From: Flavobacteriaceae bacterium
GTDB taxonomy: Bacteria; Bacteroidota; Bacteroidia; Flavobacteriales; Flavobacteriaceae
Assembly (NCBI GenBank): GCA_031277535.1
Contig: JAITMD010000004.1
Coordinates: 1 to 64,000 of the forward strand
Length of the DNA stretch: 64,000 bases
Direction of reading: 5' to 3'
The notes under the pieces were generated by a model that had not been told where the DNA came from, searched no databases, and saw nothing but the letters and a program-made list of their open reading frames with translations. Shown piece after piece: positions 35,852 through 44,893 of the stretch (the first letter of the stretch is position 1; each line of letters begins with the position of its first letter). A program made the translations under genes and the position numbers.

Positions 35852-37411
35852 ATGACAAAAATAAAAAGAAGTATAGCTCTTGTCTCCTTGTTTGCTCTGC
35901 TTATAGGAAGTGTTTCTGTAGGATGTAAAAGGGCTAATGAATCTTTTCCTCTTTTGAAACAACCTCAGCAGCACGATAGTAAAAAACAAGAGAATAGTCG
36001 TGCATTTGAAGAGTTAAGTCATATTGTTGATCAGTATGTGGCAAGTACACTACAAGAAGGGAATATCAATTCGTTGGCAATTGCAATTTATAAAGAAGGT
36101 CAGGTTTACCAACAATACTATGGAGTACTTGATCCTAAGTCAAATCAAAGACCAACAGATAGTACATTGTACGAAATAGCTTCTATTTCAAAGGTATTTC
36201 TTGGTTCTTTAGTAGCACAAGCTGTTTTGGAAAAAAAGATAGCGTTGAAAGATGATATTCGAATGTACTTAACAGGAGAATACACAAATCTTCAATTTGA
36301 AGGTACTCCAATCACTATTCAAAATTTATTGACACATACACTGGGCATAAAAGGCAAAGCACCCAAAGAATTAGATCAAGTTTACAGACAGGTTAGAAAG
36401 GGATATTATGAAAACAAACCTTTTACTTATCAAATGACTGATTTGTTAAGGGAACTAAAAACAGTTCAGTTAGATAAAAAACCAGGAACAGTTTATGAGT
36501 ATAATTCTGTAGGTCCTGAGTTGCTCGCTTATATTTTAGAGCAAGTATATCATAAGCTATATAAGGAATTAGTACAGGATTTTTTAAATGAAGTAAATTT
36601 ACCACACACTCACTTGGGAGACTACGAAAAATATAAGCAACAGTTAGCAACAAGTTTTGATGAAAATGGAAAGGTAGCTACACTACTTAAGAATCCTTTG
36701 TTAGGTGGATCTCATAGCATGATTAGCACTTTACCAGATTTGACCAAATTTATGCAATTTCAGTTGGAGAGTAATAATCCTTTGATTAAAGAATCTACCC
36801 AGTTACTATTCAAAGATGAGATAGATGGAGATAATAAAGGATACTTATGGGATGTAGGTTATGGTCAAAAAGAAGGAGCATACTATGGAAAAACAGGAAC
36901 ATCTAATGGCGTTCAAAGTGGTATGTTGATTTGCCCAGATTCTAATTATGGAATGATTTTGGTGATGAATAATACATCAGAAGCTGCCCAAAACGATTGG
37001 CTAAACCTATACAATAGAATAGAAACAGAACTTATTCAATATCCTAAGATCAATTTAGTTTATTTGTTGGAAAAGGAATTTACAAACAATTTAAAACAAG
37101 CCAAAGAAAAGTATAATATCCTAAAAAAAGATACTGTACATTATCGATCAGGAGCTTTCTATTTCAATAGTTTGGGATATGAATTAATTCAGTCAAATCA
37201 AATAGAAAAGGCTATTGCGCTATTTGAATTTGCTATTTCAGAAGATGTAAACAATGCTAATTTATATGATAGTTTAGGAGAAGCTTATTACTTAGCAAAA
37301 GAGTATAAGAAGGCATTGAACAACTATGAGAAGTCTTTGGTATTAAATCCTAAGAATGAGAATGCCAAACAGTATATAGAAAAGATAAAGCAATTGAAAC
37401 ACTTGAATTAA
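35852..37411 (+). CDS. Lipoprotein serine hydrolase (beta-lactamase/DD-peptidase family) with C-terminal TPR
   Basis: 519 residues. A lipoprotein signal ends SVSVGCKRA. Residues about 60-400 are the serine beta-lactamase fold (PF00144): the SxxK nucleophile motif is SISK in EIASISKVFLGS near residue 113. The second motif, normally YxN, reads Y-N-S in VYEYNSVGPELL. The third box is KTG in YYGKTGTSNG. Residues about 430-515 hold two TPR units (AIALFEFAISEDVNNANLYD, then ALNNYEKSLVLNP). The family cleaves D-Ala peptides, esters or beta-lactams. The outer-membrane lipoprotein location is inferred. The changed YxN box may alter specificity. Confidence 0.85.
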   Translation: MTKIKRSIALVSLFALLIGSVSVGCKRANESFPLLKQPQQHDSKKQENSRAFEELSHIVDQYVASTLQEGNINSLAIAIYKEGQVYQQYYGVLDPKSNQRPTDSTLYEIASISKVFLGSLVAQAVLEKKIALKDDIRMYLTGEYTNLQFEGTPITIQNLLTHTLGIKGKAPKELDQVYRQVRKGYYENKPFTYQMTDLLRELKTVQLDKKPGTVYEYNSVGPELLAYILEQVYHKLYKELVQDFLNEVNLPHTHLGDYEKYKQQLATSFDENGKVATLLKNPLLGGSHSMISTLPDLTKFMQFQLESNNPLIKESTQLLFKDEIDGDNKGYLWDVGYGQKEGAYYGKTGTSNGVQSGMLICPDSNYGMILVMNNTSEAAQNDWLNLYNRIETELIQYPKINLVYLLEKEFTNNLKQAKEKYNILKKDTVHYRSGAFYFNSLGYELIQSNQIEKAIALFEFAISEDVNNANLYDSLGEAYYLAKEYKKALNNYEKSLVLNPKNENAKQYIEKIKQLKHLN

Positions 37412-37466
37412 TCAATGTAGCTTTTGAGTTATAAACAAGAGAAGAGAGAACCTACACAAGGAATAA

Positions 37467-37505
37467 TAAAAAAAGAAGAACCTTGCGAATTTCGCAAGGT
37501 TCTTC
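37467..37505 (-). terminator. Terminator of the minus-strand barrel gene
   Basis: GAAGAACCTTGCGAA and TTCGCAAGGTTCTTC pair perfectly. On the minus strand the hairpin is followed by seven T. It also faces the serine hydrolase gene and may act on both sides. Confidence 0.85.
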
Positions 37506-37536
37506 ATATATAATCAAAACGTGAAATCAGCTTTCA

Positions 37537-38088
37537 CTAATTAAGTCTCCAGTTGTAACCTACTCCTATAGCAATAGGAAGTATTTCGTTGTCCATCTTT
37601 ATGAGTGGATTATTTTTAACAGCATCATAGTTGTCATTAAATTTTTGAGAACGGATAGGAACATTAAGTCCAGCAGTGATTTTGTTTCCTTTTTTACCAA
37701 CGTAAATATCAAAGTTAACACCGAAAGTTACTCCATAAGAAACCATGTCAAATTCAGATGCACCATCTACTTTTAAAACCCCATTATACCCATAAAAAGC
37801 AGTTGGATTAATCGATAATCGCTCACTTGTTTTTATTTTGTAAGAAGCTCCGATATTCCATCCAGCTTCAGCTAAATTGTAACCTAAACCAGCAAAAAGC
37901 CCTATATTCTTAACGGGTAAATATTCAATTTTAGCGCCCAATCCACCGTAATCAAGTCCAAATCCCAATCCCATATAAACTTTATTAGGATCGTTGTAGC
38001 TTGGGGTAGGAGTGTCTTGTGCAAAAGCAGGTAGGGCCATAGTCATAAAAAGAAAACCAAGACTTAGTTTTTTAAAAAAGATGTTCAT
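37537..38088 (-). CDS. Small outer-membrane beta-barrel protein
   Basis: 183 residues with a signal peptide ending ALPAFAQ. About eight amphipathic strands follow, with Gly/Tyr-rich turns (MGLGFGLDYGGLGAKIEYLP, then GLFAGLGYNLAEAGWNIGAS) and a C-terminal strand AIGVGYNWRLN. The look is that of an OmpW/OMP_b-brl-like barrel of unknown function. It is monocistronic, with its own terminator and a long upstream region. No substrate or partner is suggested by its neighbours. Confidence 0.7.
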   Translation of the reverse strand: MNIFFKKLSLGFLFMTMALPAFAQDTPTPSYNDPNKVYMGLGFGLDYGGLGAKIEYLPVKNIGLFAGLGYNLAEAGWNIGASYKIKTSERLSINPTAFYGYNGVLKVDGASEFDMVSYGVTFGVNFDIYVGKKGNKITAGLNVPIRSQKFNDNYDAVKNNPLIKMDNEILPIAIGVGYNWRLN

Positions 38089-38352
38089 ATAAGGTGTGTA
38101 AAATGATTAAATTATTTTAGAGTCAGAAGATGAACACTTCCGAAGGTAGACTACTTACAGCGTTGTCAAACCATTGAGCCTGCAATAATAGGGATTTTAA
38201 CGCATTTATAAAAAAATTAACTATCAAAAAAGTTAATAAAAGTATTATTGTACGAAATACTTAATTTTTAATGAACCTCTTAATTAAGTCATTTTACAAA
38301 GGACTTAATTATAAGATACCAAGCAATGAGAAAATTTTTATTTTATTTAGAT

Positions 38353-38422
38353 TCCATAGTTATTCCATTAATAAAGCAGGTTTGATGGAGGTACTATGGA
38401 GTCAGAATGGATTAGGTATGGA
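38353..38422. repeat. Array B: TCCAT/ATGGA boxes at 11-bp spacing
   Basis: TCCAT boxes lie at 38353 and 38364. After a 16-base gap, ATGGA boxes lie at 38385, 38396, 38407 and 38418. All neighbours are spaced exactly 11 bases apart, and the flanking bases resemble array A at 14748-14807 read on its minus strand. Confidence 0.8.
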
Positions 38423-38781
38423 CTCATACATAAGAAGTAGTATAGAAATATCTTTTCAATTCTTTTTATTGGGATATTTGTGAAAAAAATAAGGTAGTAA
38501 AAGTGCTCTAAACGAACGAGCTAACAAAGGAGTGTGTGAGTAATTAAAGATTTAAGTGATTGATTGTTAGTTTTTACTTAGGGCAAAGGTACAAAAAAAC
38601 GAGATGCCTAAAATAAGGTAGGTAGTTTTGTTTGAACAATTTGTTAGATTGTTTCTTGCTGCTGAGTATTAGAAAGGTTTTCATAAGGTATAACTTCAGC
38701 AATGGGGTGTATTAAAAGAATTAATGCAATTTTTTTAATGACAATTACTTTAAATACTCTCAAAATGAGAATAATATAAAT

Positions 38782-38789
38782 TACTTTTG
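38782..38789 (+). promoter_or_regulatory. Candidate -7 element of the lipoprotein kinase gene
   Basis: TACTTTTG matches TAnnTTTG, 33 bases before the ATG at 38823. A clear -33 TTG is missing. Confidence 0.45.
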
Positions 38790-38822
38790 TTAGAGGTTGC
38801 ATGATTAAGAATTTTTAGAAAG

Positions 38823-40832
38823 ATGTTGAGAATTATTTCTTTATTATTTATTGTTGCTTTATTACTGGTTAATTGTAATAGAGCAAATCAAAAAAGTACG
38901 ACAGATTATGATCAGTTATATGCTTTATGGCATGATGACCAGTATCGAGATAGCCTGATGGAAAAATTAAAACCCTCTGTAGAAAATGCTTTGCAATGGG
39001 GTAATACGAAAGAAAAACGTGACAAAATAGATAGTTTATTATCTAAACTACGTTGGACAAGGGATTCTATTTCTTTTTTGGGGTTAAGTAGAAAGGCGAT
39101 TGATTTTTCAAAAAATGCTTTAGATGATGATTTATTAGCTAATACTTACAATAATATGGGAATGTATTATCATGATAAAGGTATATTAGATAGTACTTAT
39201 TATTACTATGTTAAAGCTGAGAATATCTATAAGAAATTAGGTGATTCTCTAAAGGTAGGAGAGATGGAATTTTTTCAAGCTCGATTATTATATGAACAAG
39301 GTTTAATCATGGAGAGTGAAGTTAAAGTATCTAATTCTTTGAAAATACTTCAAAAATACCCATTAAGCCCAACACCCTTTGAAGCAAATCAATTAATGGG
39401 GTTGTGTTTAGCAGAGCGTGGGGAATATGCTAAAGCTAAGGAGTATTTGCTAAAAGGGTTAGAATTAATGTTAGAGGATTGGGGTAAAAATAAAAAATTA
39501 GATTCCACTTATCTTTCTTATGCTTTAGCCATGGTATATAACAATTTATCAGCATTAGAATTGTTGTTAGAAGATTATCAGAAGGCATCTCTATACGCAC
39601 AAGAAGGGTTAAAATATATTCATAAAAAGAATCCACCACTTATATTTGGGTTTTTAAATACAAATAGGGTAAGGGCGGAATTTCTTATGAAGTATAAAGC
39701 AAAGAATTTTAAAATAGAGCCTTATATTTCAGTTGTAGAGCAAGCTTATGTACAAGCAAAAAAGGTGGGGAATAGCTATTTTGTGTATGATTTAGCCATG
39801 ATGATTGCAGACATGTATTCTCAAGTAAATAATAAAGAAAAAGCACTATTTTGGGGAAAGCAAGCTTATTTGTTAGCTTTAGATAAAAATTTAAAAGTTT
39901 TAAAACGCGATTCATTGGAATTCATCCTTTCTTTGGAAGATTTTAAAGATAAAGAACAAGTAAAAGAAGCTATCGAGCTGAATCATGTATTAGCTAAAGA
40001 GGATAATACAACGAGGAATAGATTTGCGCGTATTGCTTATGAAACAGAGAAGGTGATTTTAGAGAATGACCAGTTAAAAAATACACTTTCTATACTATTG
40101 TTTAGTGGGATATTATTAATAACAATTTCTGGTTTGGTAATTTATGTCATCCGTTTAAAGATGAAGAATAAGGAGATTAAATTAATTAATAAACAACAAC
40201 AAGCAAACGAATATATTTATCAATTAGTTTTAGAAAAAAGCGAAGTAATTAGTTCTACTCAAAATAGAATTGCAAAGGATTTACATGATGGGGTAGTCAA
40301 TAATATATTTACTATTCGATTTAATTTGCAAAAAATGAAAACAGAAGAGATAGAGTTGCAAAATGATTTAATTAAAGAACTACAATCTCTGGAAAAAAAC
40401 ACAAGAGATATTACTCACCTATTATATCAAGAGAATTTATTGAAAAATAACACTTTAATTAGTTTGATAAGTGACTTAGTTTCTCTGCAAAAAAACGAAT
40501 GGAATACATTATTTCACTTTGAGTTTGACAAAAGTATGGATATAGATAGAATAAGTACATTAGATAAAGTGAATATTTATTTTATAATTCGAGAAGCTAT
40601 ACACAATGTAAATAAGCACTCTAAGGCAACAAACTGTACGATCATTCTGAAATCTGAAGAAAGAGGTATTTCTATTCGAATAGTTGATAATGGAATTGGT
40701 TTTGATCCAAAGTTAAAACGCAGTGGAATAGGACTTAGTAGTATGAAGGAGCGTGTTACAAGTTTAAAATCAAAGTTAGTTATCAATTCGAATGTTAACG
40801 CTGGAACGGAGTTGTTTTTTAAAGTAGAATAA
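38823..40832 (+). CDS. Lipoprotein TPR sensor histidine kinase (HisKA_3 type), orphan
   Basis: 669 residues. The N-terminus looks like a lipoprotein signal (IVALLLVNCNRA). TPR-like helices cover about 50-400 (NNMGMYYHDKGILDSTYYYY). One membrane helix lies at about 420-443 (LLFSGILLITISGLVIYVI). A HisKA_3 box follows with the phospho-His in IAKDLHDGVVNNIF, then a HATPase with IREAIHNVNKHSKA and IVDNGIGFDP. It should phosphorylate a NarL/LuxR-type regulator, but none is adjacent, so it is an orphan. It resembles the kinase at 52336, which does have a partner, so cross-talk with the 54603 product is conceivable. Confidence 0.85.
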   Translation: MLRIISLLFIVALLLVNCNRANQKSTTDYDQLYALWHDDQYRDSLMEKLKPSVENALQWGNTKEKRDKIDSLLSKLRWTRDSISFLGLSRKAIDFSKNALDDDLLANTYNNMGMYYHDKGILDSTYYYYVKAENIYKKLGDSLKVGEMEFFQARLLYEQGLIMESEVKVSNSLKILQKYPLSPTPFEANQLMGLCLAERGEYAKAKEYLLKGLELMLEDWGKNKKLDSTYLSYALAMVYNNLSALELLLEDYQKASLYAQEGLKYIHKKNPPLIFGFLNTNRVRAEFLMKYKAKNFKIEPYISVVEQAYVQAKKVGNSYFVYDLAMMIADMYSQVNNKEKALFWGKQAYLLALDKNLKVLKRDSLEFILSLEDFKDKEQVKEAIELNHVLAKEDNTTRNRFARIAYETEKVILENDQLKNTLSILLFSGILLITISGLVIYVIRLKMKNKEIKLINKQQQANEYIYQLVLEKSEVISSTQNRIAKDLHDGVVNNIFTIRFNLQKMKTEEIELQNDLIKELQSLEKNTRDITHLLYQENLLKNNTLISLISDLVSLQKNEWNTLFHFEFDKSMDIDRISTLDKVNIYFIIREAIHNVNKHSKATNCTIILKSEERGISIRIVDNGIGFDPKLKRSGIGLSSMKERVTSLKSKLVINSNVNAGTELFFKVE

Positions 40833-40982
40833 TACCGATTAAAACTCATAGGTTTATAGGTATAGCATACTGTATAAATGTTAAGATCACTTTAATGATA
40901 AATAGAAAAGAGATGCGTGTTTTTTTGTTACCAGAGGATACGAAGAGAATTACACTATTATTTTACTCTTTTGTGCTGTGTA

Positions 40983-41010
40983 GGTAGTAAACACTAAAGT
41001 GCTTACTACC
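40983..41010. terminator. Hairpin between convergent kinase and SIMPL genes
   Basis: GGTAGTAA / TTACTACC with an inner CAC/GTG pair around TAAA. The T content on the plus side is moderate. It is likely to serve both genes. Confidence 0.55.
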
Positions 41011-41036
41011 ATTTGTTTATTTGTTTCGGATTTCCA

Positions 41037-41756
41037 TTATTCTAAAAAGAAAACAATTGTGCTTACTACGCGAGCTTTTTGAACGTATGGTTCAGTAAAC
41101 TCATTGTTTGCATCTTCTGGATCAAAATAATATTTTCCTGCAATAGTTATCTGTCCTTGTGAAGCTGTTTTTATCTTCCCCAATTTTGCTTGTGAATCGT
41201 TAGCAAATTGCTCACCTGCAATACGTGCATTTTTTGTACTTTCCGCAATTAATTGTGGTTTCACTGAGTTTAGATCAGGAAAAGAATACAAGGGTTGTAC
41301 GTTGGAAGTTAAATCTTGACTTATTAGATCTAATTTTATTTGAGCAATTTTGTTTTCAGTCTCTTTTACTTCTTTCGTTTCAATGGTTAGTTGTTGTGTA
41401 ATCGTATATCGATCTACTTTTACGGATACTTGTCGTCCATCTTCCCAGCGAAGCTCGTGATATTTTCCCAAGTCACTTATATCTACATTAGCTATTTTAA
41501 TTTCACCTTTAGGAAACCCATTAGTAGTTAAATAAGCAATAATGGTATTTTTCTTATTCTCTGTTTGCTTAATTATTTGTTGTAAATCATCACCTGAAAA
41601 TGAAAAATCAACGACAATGGTAGCAGAGGTTGCGATTATATTCATTTCTGCTAATCCTTTGACAGTAACAACACGGTCTTTATCACTGAATGTCTTTAGT
41701 CCTTTGAAGATAAAAAAGCCCAATAGAGTAAAACTTAGTAAGAGTGAAAACCCCAA
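41037..41756 (-). CDS. SIMPL domain (DUF541) membrane-anchored protein
   Basis: 239 residues from a TTG start. A membrane helix covers about 2-19 (FSLLLSFTLLGFFIFKGL). It is followed by DRVVTVKGLAEMNIIATSAT, the SIMPL/DUF541 start, with further family-like segments (QQLTIETKEVKETENKIAQI, then AGEQFANDSQAKLGKI). No ATG exists between the preceding in-frame stop and the helix. The frame extends about 17 codons upstream of the TTG, where family members usually begin, so a rarer start codon (ATT or ATC near 41785) is possible. The function of SIMPL proteins is poorly known; envelope stress roles have been proposed for relatives. Confidence 0.75.
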   Translation of the reverse strand: MGFSLLLSFTLLGFFIFKGLKTFSDKDRVVTVKGLAEMNIIATSATIVVDFSFSGDDLQQIIKQTENKKNTIIAYLTTNGFPKGEIKIANVDISDLGKYHELRWEDGRQVSVKVDRYTITQQLTIETKEVKETENKIAQIKLDLISQDLTSNVQPLYSFPDLNSVKPQLIAESTKNARIAGEQFANDSQAKLGKIKTASQGQITIAGKYYFDPEDANNEFTEPYVQKARVVSTIVFFLE

Positions 41757-42005
41757 TATAAGTGGTTTGGAAATAGTCTCTTTTTGTATAATGATAAAGT
41801 TTAAGTGTTATTTGTTTAGCTTATTTAATTTATTACTGCATGTAGTTGTACTTTTCTATTTTGTATAAGAGTTTTTCTTAGGACTAAATCATATCGTATT
41901 ATACTGTTCTAAGTGCTTTACTAATATAATATATTAAAAATGAATAATTTAGTTTTAAAAAAAAATGTGAAGTAGAATAAAAAAACAAAAGGACTTTATT
42001 TACTA

Positions 42006-42041
42006 TAAAAAATAAAACCCACCTTTTGTAATGGTGGGTTT
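42006..42041 (-). terminator. Terminator of the DUF4595-like lipoprotein gene
   Basis: AAACCCACC / GGTGGGTTT hairpin with a 9-base loop. On the minus strand it is followed by TTATTTTTTA, 11 bases after the stop codon at 42052. Confidence 0.85.
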
Positions 42042-42051
42042 AGTTTGGGTA

Positions 42052-42879
42052 TTAGTTGTAACTAATTGTATAAGTTGTTGTCGTTTTCTGTGTTTTATCA
42101 GATAACTTTGTTTTTTCAATATTGATTTTTTCAATTAGACCTTTTGCATTTGTACTAAAATCATATTTATAAGTAGCAATACCTGTGTAGTCATTCATAA
42201 TTAGGTATTTTGCTTTTTCTCCCAAGTTATTGCTATAAATAGCATATCTTGGATTTGTATGATTTGGATAAGTACAAATTAATGTATTTAAGTCAAAAGA
42301 AGCATTATTTAAAAATAAACTGGGTTTAAAGGTTACTACTTCTTGTCCATAATTGTTAAGTATGGCAATTGGGTAAATATCATCATCAGACCAAAGAATA
42401 GTCTCTCTGTCAATAACGGTATTATTACTGTTGAAAATGATTGATTCTAATTGATTCTTTTCAGTATACTCAAAAACGTTGTTATCTAATGGATTGTTTT
42501 GAAAACCTTGCTGTTCTGTCTGTAAAGACTGAGCACTATTCGTTTTAGGGTTCAATGTGAAGGTGTGTTTATTTATTGCTCCTGTTACTTTGTTTGTAGC
42601 ACTTACAACTAAACTGGTTGCAGTGTATTCATATTTTAGGTTTTCGTTGTTTAGGTTTTTGATTTCTGTTACTCTATTTTTAGAGTCATAGCTAAAATCA
42701 ACTTTGTTTTTGGTAACAGCACCTTGATTTTGTTCTGTAATTTCAATAGATTTTATTAGATTCTCTACGATTGGTTTTTCTGGTGTTTGATCAGGAGAAG
42801 TATCATCGTTTTTAGTACAATTTGTAAAAGTGATAGCTACTGCAATAAAAGCAAAAAAACTCTTTAATCTGTTATTCAT
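42052..42879 (-). CDS. Lipoprotein with YD-like beta repeats (DUF4595-like)
   Basis: 275 residues. The lipobox is TFTNCTKND, with the mature Cys at 21. It is followed by a Pro/Asp-rich linker (DTSPDQTPEKP). The domain has repeated VDFSYDSKNRVTEIKN and NVFEYTEKNQLESIIFN units, a YD-repeat-like pattern seen in DUF4595-type lipoproteins of Bacteroidota. The outer-membrane surface is likely from the acidic residues after Cys (inference). It is monocistronic, with its own -7 element and terminator. No catalytic motif is visible. Confidence 0.7.
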   Translation of the reverse strand: MNNRLKSFFAFIAVAITFTNCTKNDDTSPDQTPEKPIVENLIKSIEITEQNQGAVTKNKVDFSYDSKNRVTEIKNLNNENLKYEYTATSLVVSATNKVTGAINKHTFTLNPKTNSAQSLQTEQQGFQNNPLDNNVFEYTEKNQLESIIFNSNNTVIDRETILWSDDDIYPIAILNNYGQEVVTFKPSLFLNNASFDLNTLICTYPNHTNPRYAIYSNNLGEKAKYLIMNDYTGIATYKYDFSTNAKGLIEKINIEKTKLSDKTQKTTTTYTISYN

Positions 42880-42901
42880 AGTATTTATATTAATTTAACT
42901 G

Positions 42902-42909
42902 CAAAAATA
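42902..42909 (-). promoter_or_regulatory. -7 element of the DUF4595-like lipoprotein gene
   Basis: Minus-strand TATTTTTG fits TAnnTTTG and is followed by CAGTTAA, 23 bases before the ATG at 42879. Confidence 0.5.
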
Positions 42910-43030
42910 TTGCATTTTTCTCTTTTTTAGTTTTTTTAAAATTTATTTAACTGATAAAGGGAAATGAAAATTTGAAGTTGTAAAATCAATTAAAACGATA
43001 GAGAGGGAGTATAGCGTTAAAAAGTTTTGC

Positions 43031-43510
43031 TTATCCGAGTAGTTTAAACATACAGTGTTGAGGTCCTTTTATCCCTTGATAGGTTCTGCCAGAATCTTGA
43101 TAGTCCGTTTTGATGTATAGGTTATAAGCTAAGGTGTTTTCGTAATTGACACCAAATACGATTTCTTCAACTGTTGGGAAATATTCCTTCACAAAAGTAG
43201 GTAATAGAAGCATGGTAGATTTTGCAATACCTTTTCCTTGAAACTGAGGCATAATAGAGAAAGCACGTAATAAAATAGAAGCTTGGTTTGTGGTATATAT
43301 TAAACGATCAGCGGATAAATCCAAAGAGAAGAAACCTACCGTTTTATCCTGATAGAAAATGACATATTGTGTGCGCAGCTTGTTAACCATCACTTCTTCA
43401 TTGGTCAATATATATTTGGGAACCAAGGAAAAGGTAGCTTGTTGTTCTTCTAACTCATAAGAAGTTAGAGCGTCGAAGTATTTAGTTTCGTAAGGTTTTA
43501 TTGTTACCAT
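43031..43510 (-). CDS. GNAT family N-acetyltransferase
   Basis: 159 residues covering the whole GNAT fold. The acetyl-CoA loop is PQFQGKGIAKSTM (Q/RxxGxG/A) near residue 98, preceded by a beta strand (ILLRAFSIM). NYENTLAYNLYIKTDY near the C-terminus is the usual motif B. The substrate is unknown; the closest general pattern is the RimI/MccE-like acetyltransferases. It is monocistronic and cytoplasmic. Confidence 0.8.
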   Translation of the reverse strand: MVTIKPYETKYFDALTSYELEEQQATFSLVPKYILTNEEVMVNKLRTQYVIFYQDKTVGFFSLDLSADRLIYTTNQASILLRAFSIMPQFQGKGIAKSTMLLLPTFVKEYFPTVEEIVFGVNYENTLAYNLYIKTDYQDSGRTYQGIKGPQHCMFKLLG

Positions 43511-43757
43511 TTTTCATATTATTCAGTTAGCAATTTATAGAAATAAAGGGAGTTAACCATACCACAAAGCACAGTTTTTATTATATTGCTATTAAATATA
43601 TTGTTTTGAAGATTTCATAAAATTACAATCTGCTTTAAGTTATACTTCATTACAAGGTGTTGTTTTTAGTGCTACTTTAGGGAGACTAAAAACCTAAGAG
43701 TATTAGATAAGAATAAGTAATATCCTAATCTATTGAGGGGATAAAAAATAATAAAAG

Positions 43758-44609
43758 ATGAATAGACTCAAACTTAATGATGGCCGTCTGATTCCATCTG
43801 TTGGATTTGGAACGTATAAAGCAACAAAAGAAGAAGGTATTGCAGCAGTAAAGAACGCATTACAAAAGGGGTATCGCCTTTTGGATACTGCGGCAATCTA
43901 TAAAAATGAAGAGGAAGTAGGGCAAGGGATAAGAGAGAGTGGAGTTGCAAGAGAAGATATTTTTGTAACTACAAAGGTTTGGAGGGAAAACATGGGGTAT
44001 GAAGAAACCAAAAAAGCGTTGGCTATTTCTTTGGAGAAATTAGGGTTAGACTATATTGATTTGTACCTTATTCACTGGCCTGCTAATTATAAGAACTTTG
44101 GAGCTAATTGGCAAAAAGTGAATGCAGAGACATGGCGTGCAATGGAAGAGTTACAAGCACAAGGTAAAATAAAATCAATAGGAGTAAGTAATTTTTGGGA
44201 AGAGCATTTGGAGGCTTTGTTAGAAACAGCAAAGGTAGTTCCTGCTATTAATCAGATTGAGTTTCACCCAGGATATTGGCAACCTGATCTCAAAGCATAT
44301 TGTGAAAAGAAGCATATCTTAATTGAAGCTTGGTCTCCTTTGGCGAGAGGGAAGGTTTTTGAAAATGAAGTATTGATTGCTATTGCTGAAAAGTACAATA
44401 AATTAATTTCTCAGGTGTGTTTAAGATGGTGTTTTCAACATAATACGATAGCAATACCTAAGTCTAATACAGAAGAGCGAATTATAGCTAATCTGGATAT
44501 CTTTGACTTTGAACTAAGTATAGAGGAGATGAATCAAATTAATAACTTGCCTCAGATGGGATTCAGTGGGGAAGTTCCTAATGAATGGCCAGATTATGTG
44601 AATAGATAA
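43758..44609 (+). CDS. Aldo/keto reductase
   Basis: 283 residues, full family length. The catalytic tetrad is visible: Asp in RLLDTAAIYKNEEEVG, Tyr four residues later in the same motif, Lys in VTTKVW and His in DLYLIHWP. The NADPH-binding C-terminus has AIPKSNTEERIIANL. SIGVSNFWEEHLEALL is the usual mid-protein signature. It reduces aldehydes or ketones with NADPH in the cytoplasm; 2,5-diketogluconate and methylglyoxal reductases share this length. A GxxExxY-associated hairpin repeat begins about 15 bases after the stop. Confidence 0.9.
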   Translation: MNRLKLNDGRLIPSVGFGTYKATKEEGIAAVKNALQKGYRLLDTAAIYKNEEEVGQGIRESGVAREDIFVTTKVWRENMGYEETKKALAISLEKLGLDYIDLYLIHWPANYKNFGANWQKVNAETWRAMEELQAQGKIKSIGVSNFWEEHLEALLETAKVVPAINQIEFHPGYWQPDLKAYCEKKHILIEAWSPLARGKVFENEVLIAIAEKYNKLISQVCLRWCFQHNTIAIPKSNTEERIIANLDIFDFELSIEEMNQINNLPQMGFSGEVPNEWPDYVNR

Positions 44610-44624
44610 TTGTTGGTGTGTAGC

Positions 44625-44822
44625 TGTCTGAATAAGGATTTGTAAGATTAGAGGATTAAAAGATCTGGTTGTATGGTTTGAAATCTTATTAATTATAAAA
44701 TCCTTTAATCCTAATTCAGACAAATGCATTATATAGAGTATAGTAATCTTTATATGATTGCGTAGAATAGGCGTATTATCATCTATGTGTATCTTATTAA
44801 TCATTAAATTCTAATTCAGACA
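44625..44822. repeat. GGATT-rich hairpin repeat, copy R1
   Basis: A 98-base hairpin unit (44625-44722) has ends TGTCTGAATAAGGATT and AATCCTAATTCAGACA. A further 100 bases end in a second TAATTCAGACA arm at 44822. The left half repeats GGATT or AGATT at 9-10 base intervals. Copies R2 and R3 follow at 45622 and 46275. Confidence 0.9.
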
Positions 44823-44860
44823 ATAGTCAAATACAGTTGTTCGGATAATAAATTGATTAT

Positions 44861-44893
44861 AAAGAGCTTTTAAATAAGATTTAAAAGCTCTTT
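44861..44893. terminator. Hairpin overlapping the 3' end of the macro-domain gene
   Basis: AAAGAGCTTTTAAAT and ATTTAAAAGCTCTTT (15 bp) pair around AAG. The stem includes the stop codon of the minus-strand gene. There is no strong T tract. Confidence 0.5.

Larger units (their letters stand above)
38089..38822. other. Gene-poor region with repeat array B
   Basis: About 730 bases. The open frame at 38271-38483 runs straight through the 11-bp repeat array and encodes nothing recognisable, so I do not call it a gene. A palindrome TCTC-AAAA-TGAGA lies near 38758. The promoter of the kinase gene is at the right end. Confidence 0.65.

Noticed and set aside
35759..35989. 76-codon minus-strand frame across the serine hydrolase start
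   Set aside because: Overlaps the lipoprotein signal of the hydrolase in antisense and has no recognisable features.
38271..38483. 70-codon open frame upstream of the lipoprotein kinase
   Set aside because: It crosses the 11-bp repeat array, has no family resemblance, and its composition follows the repeats.
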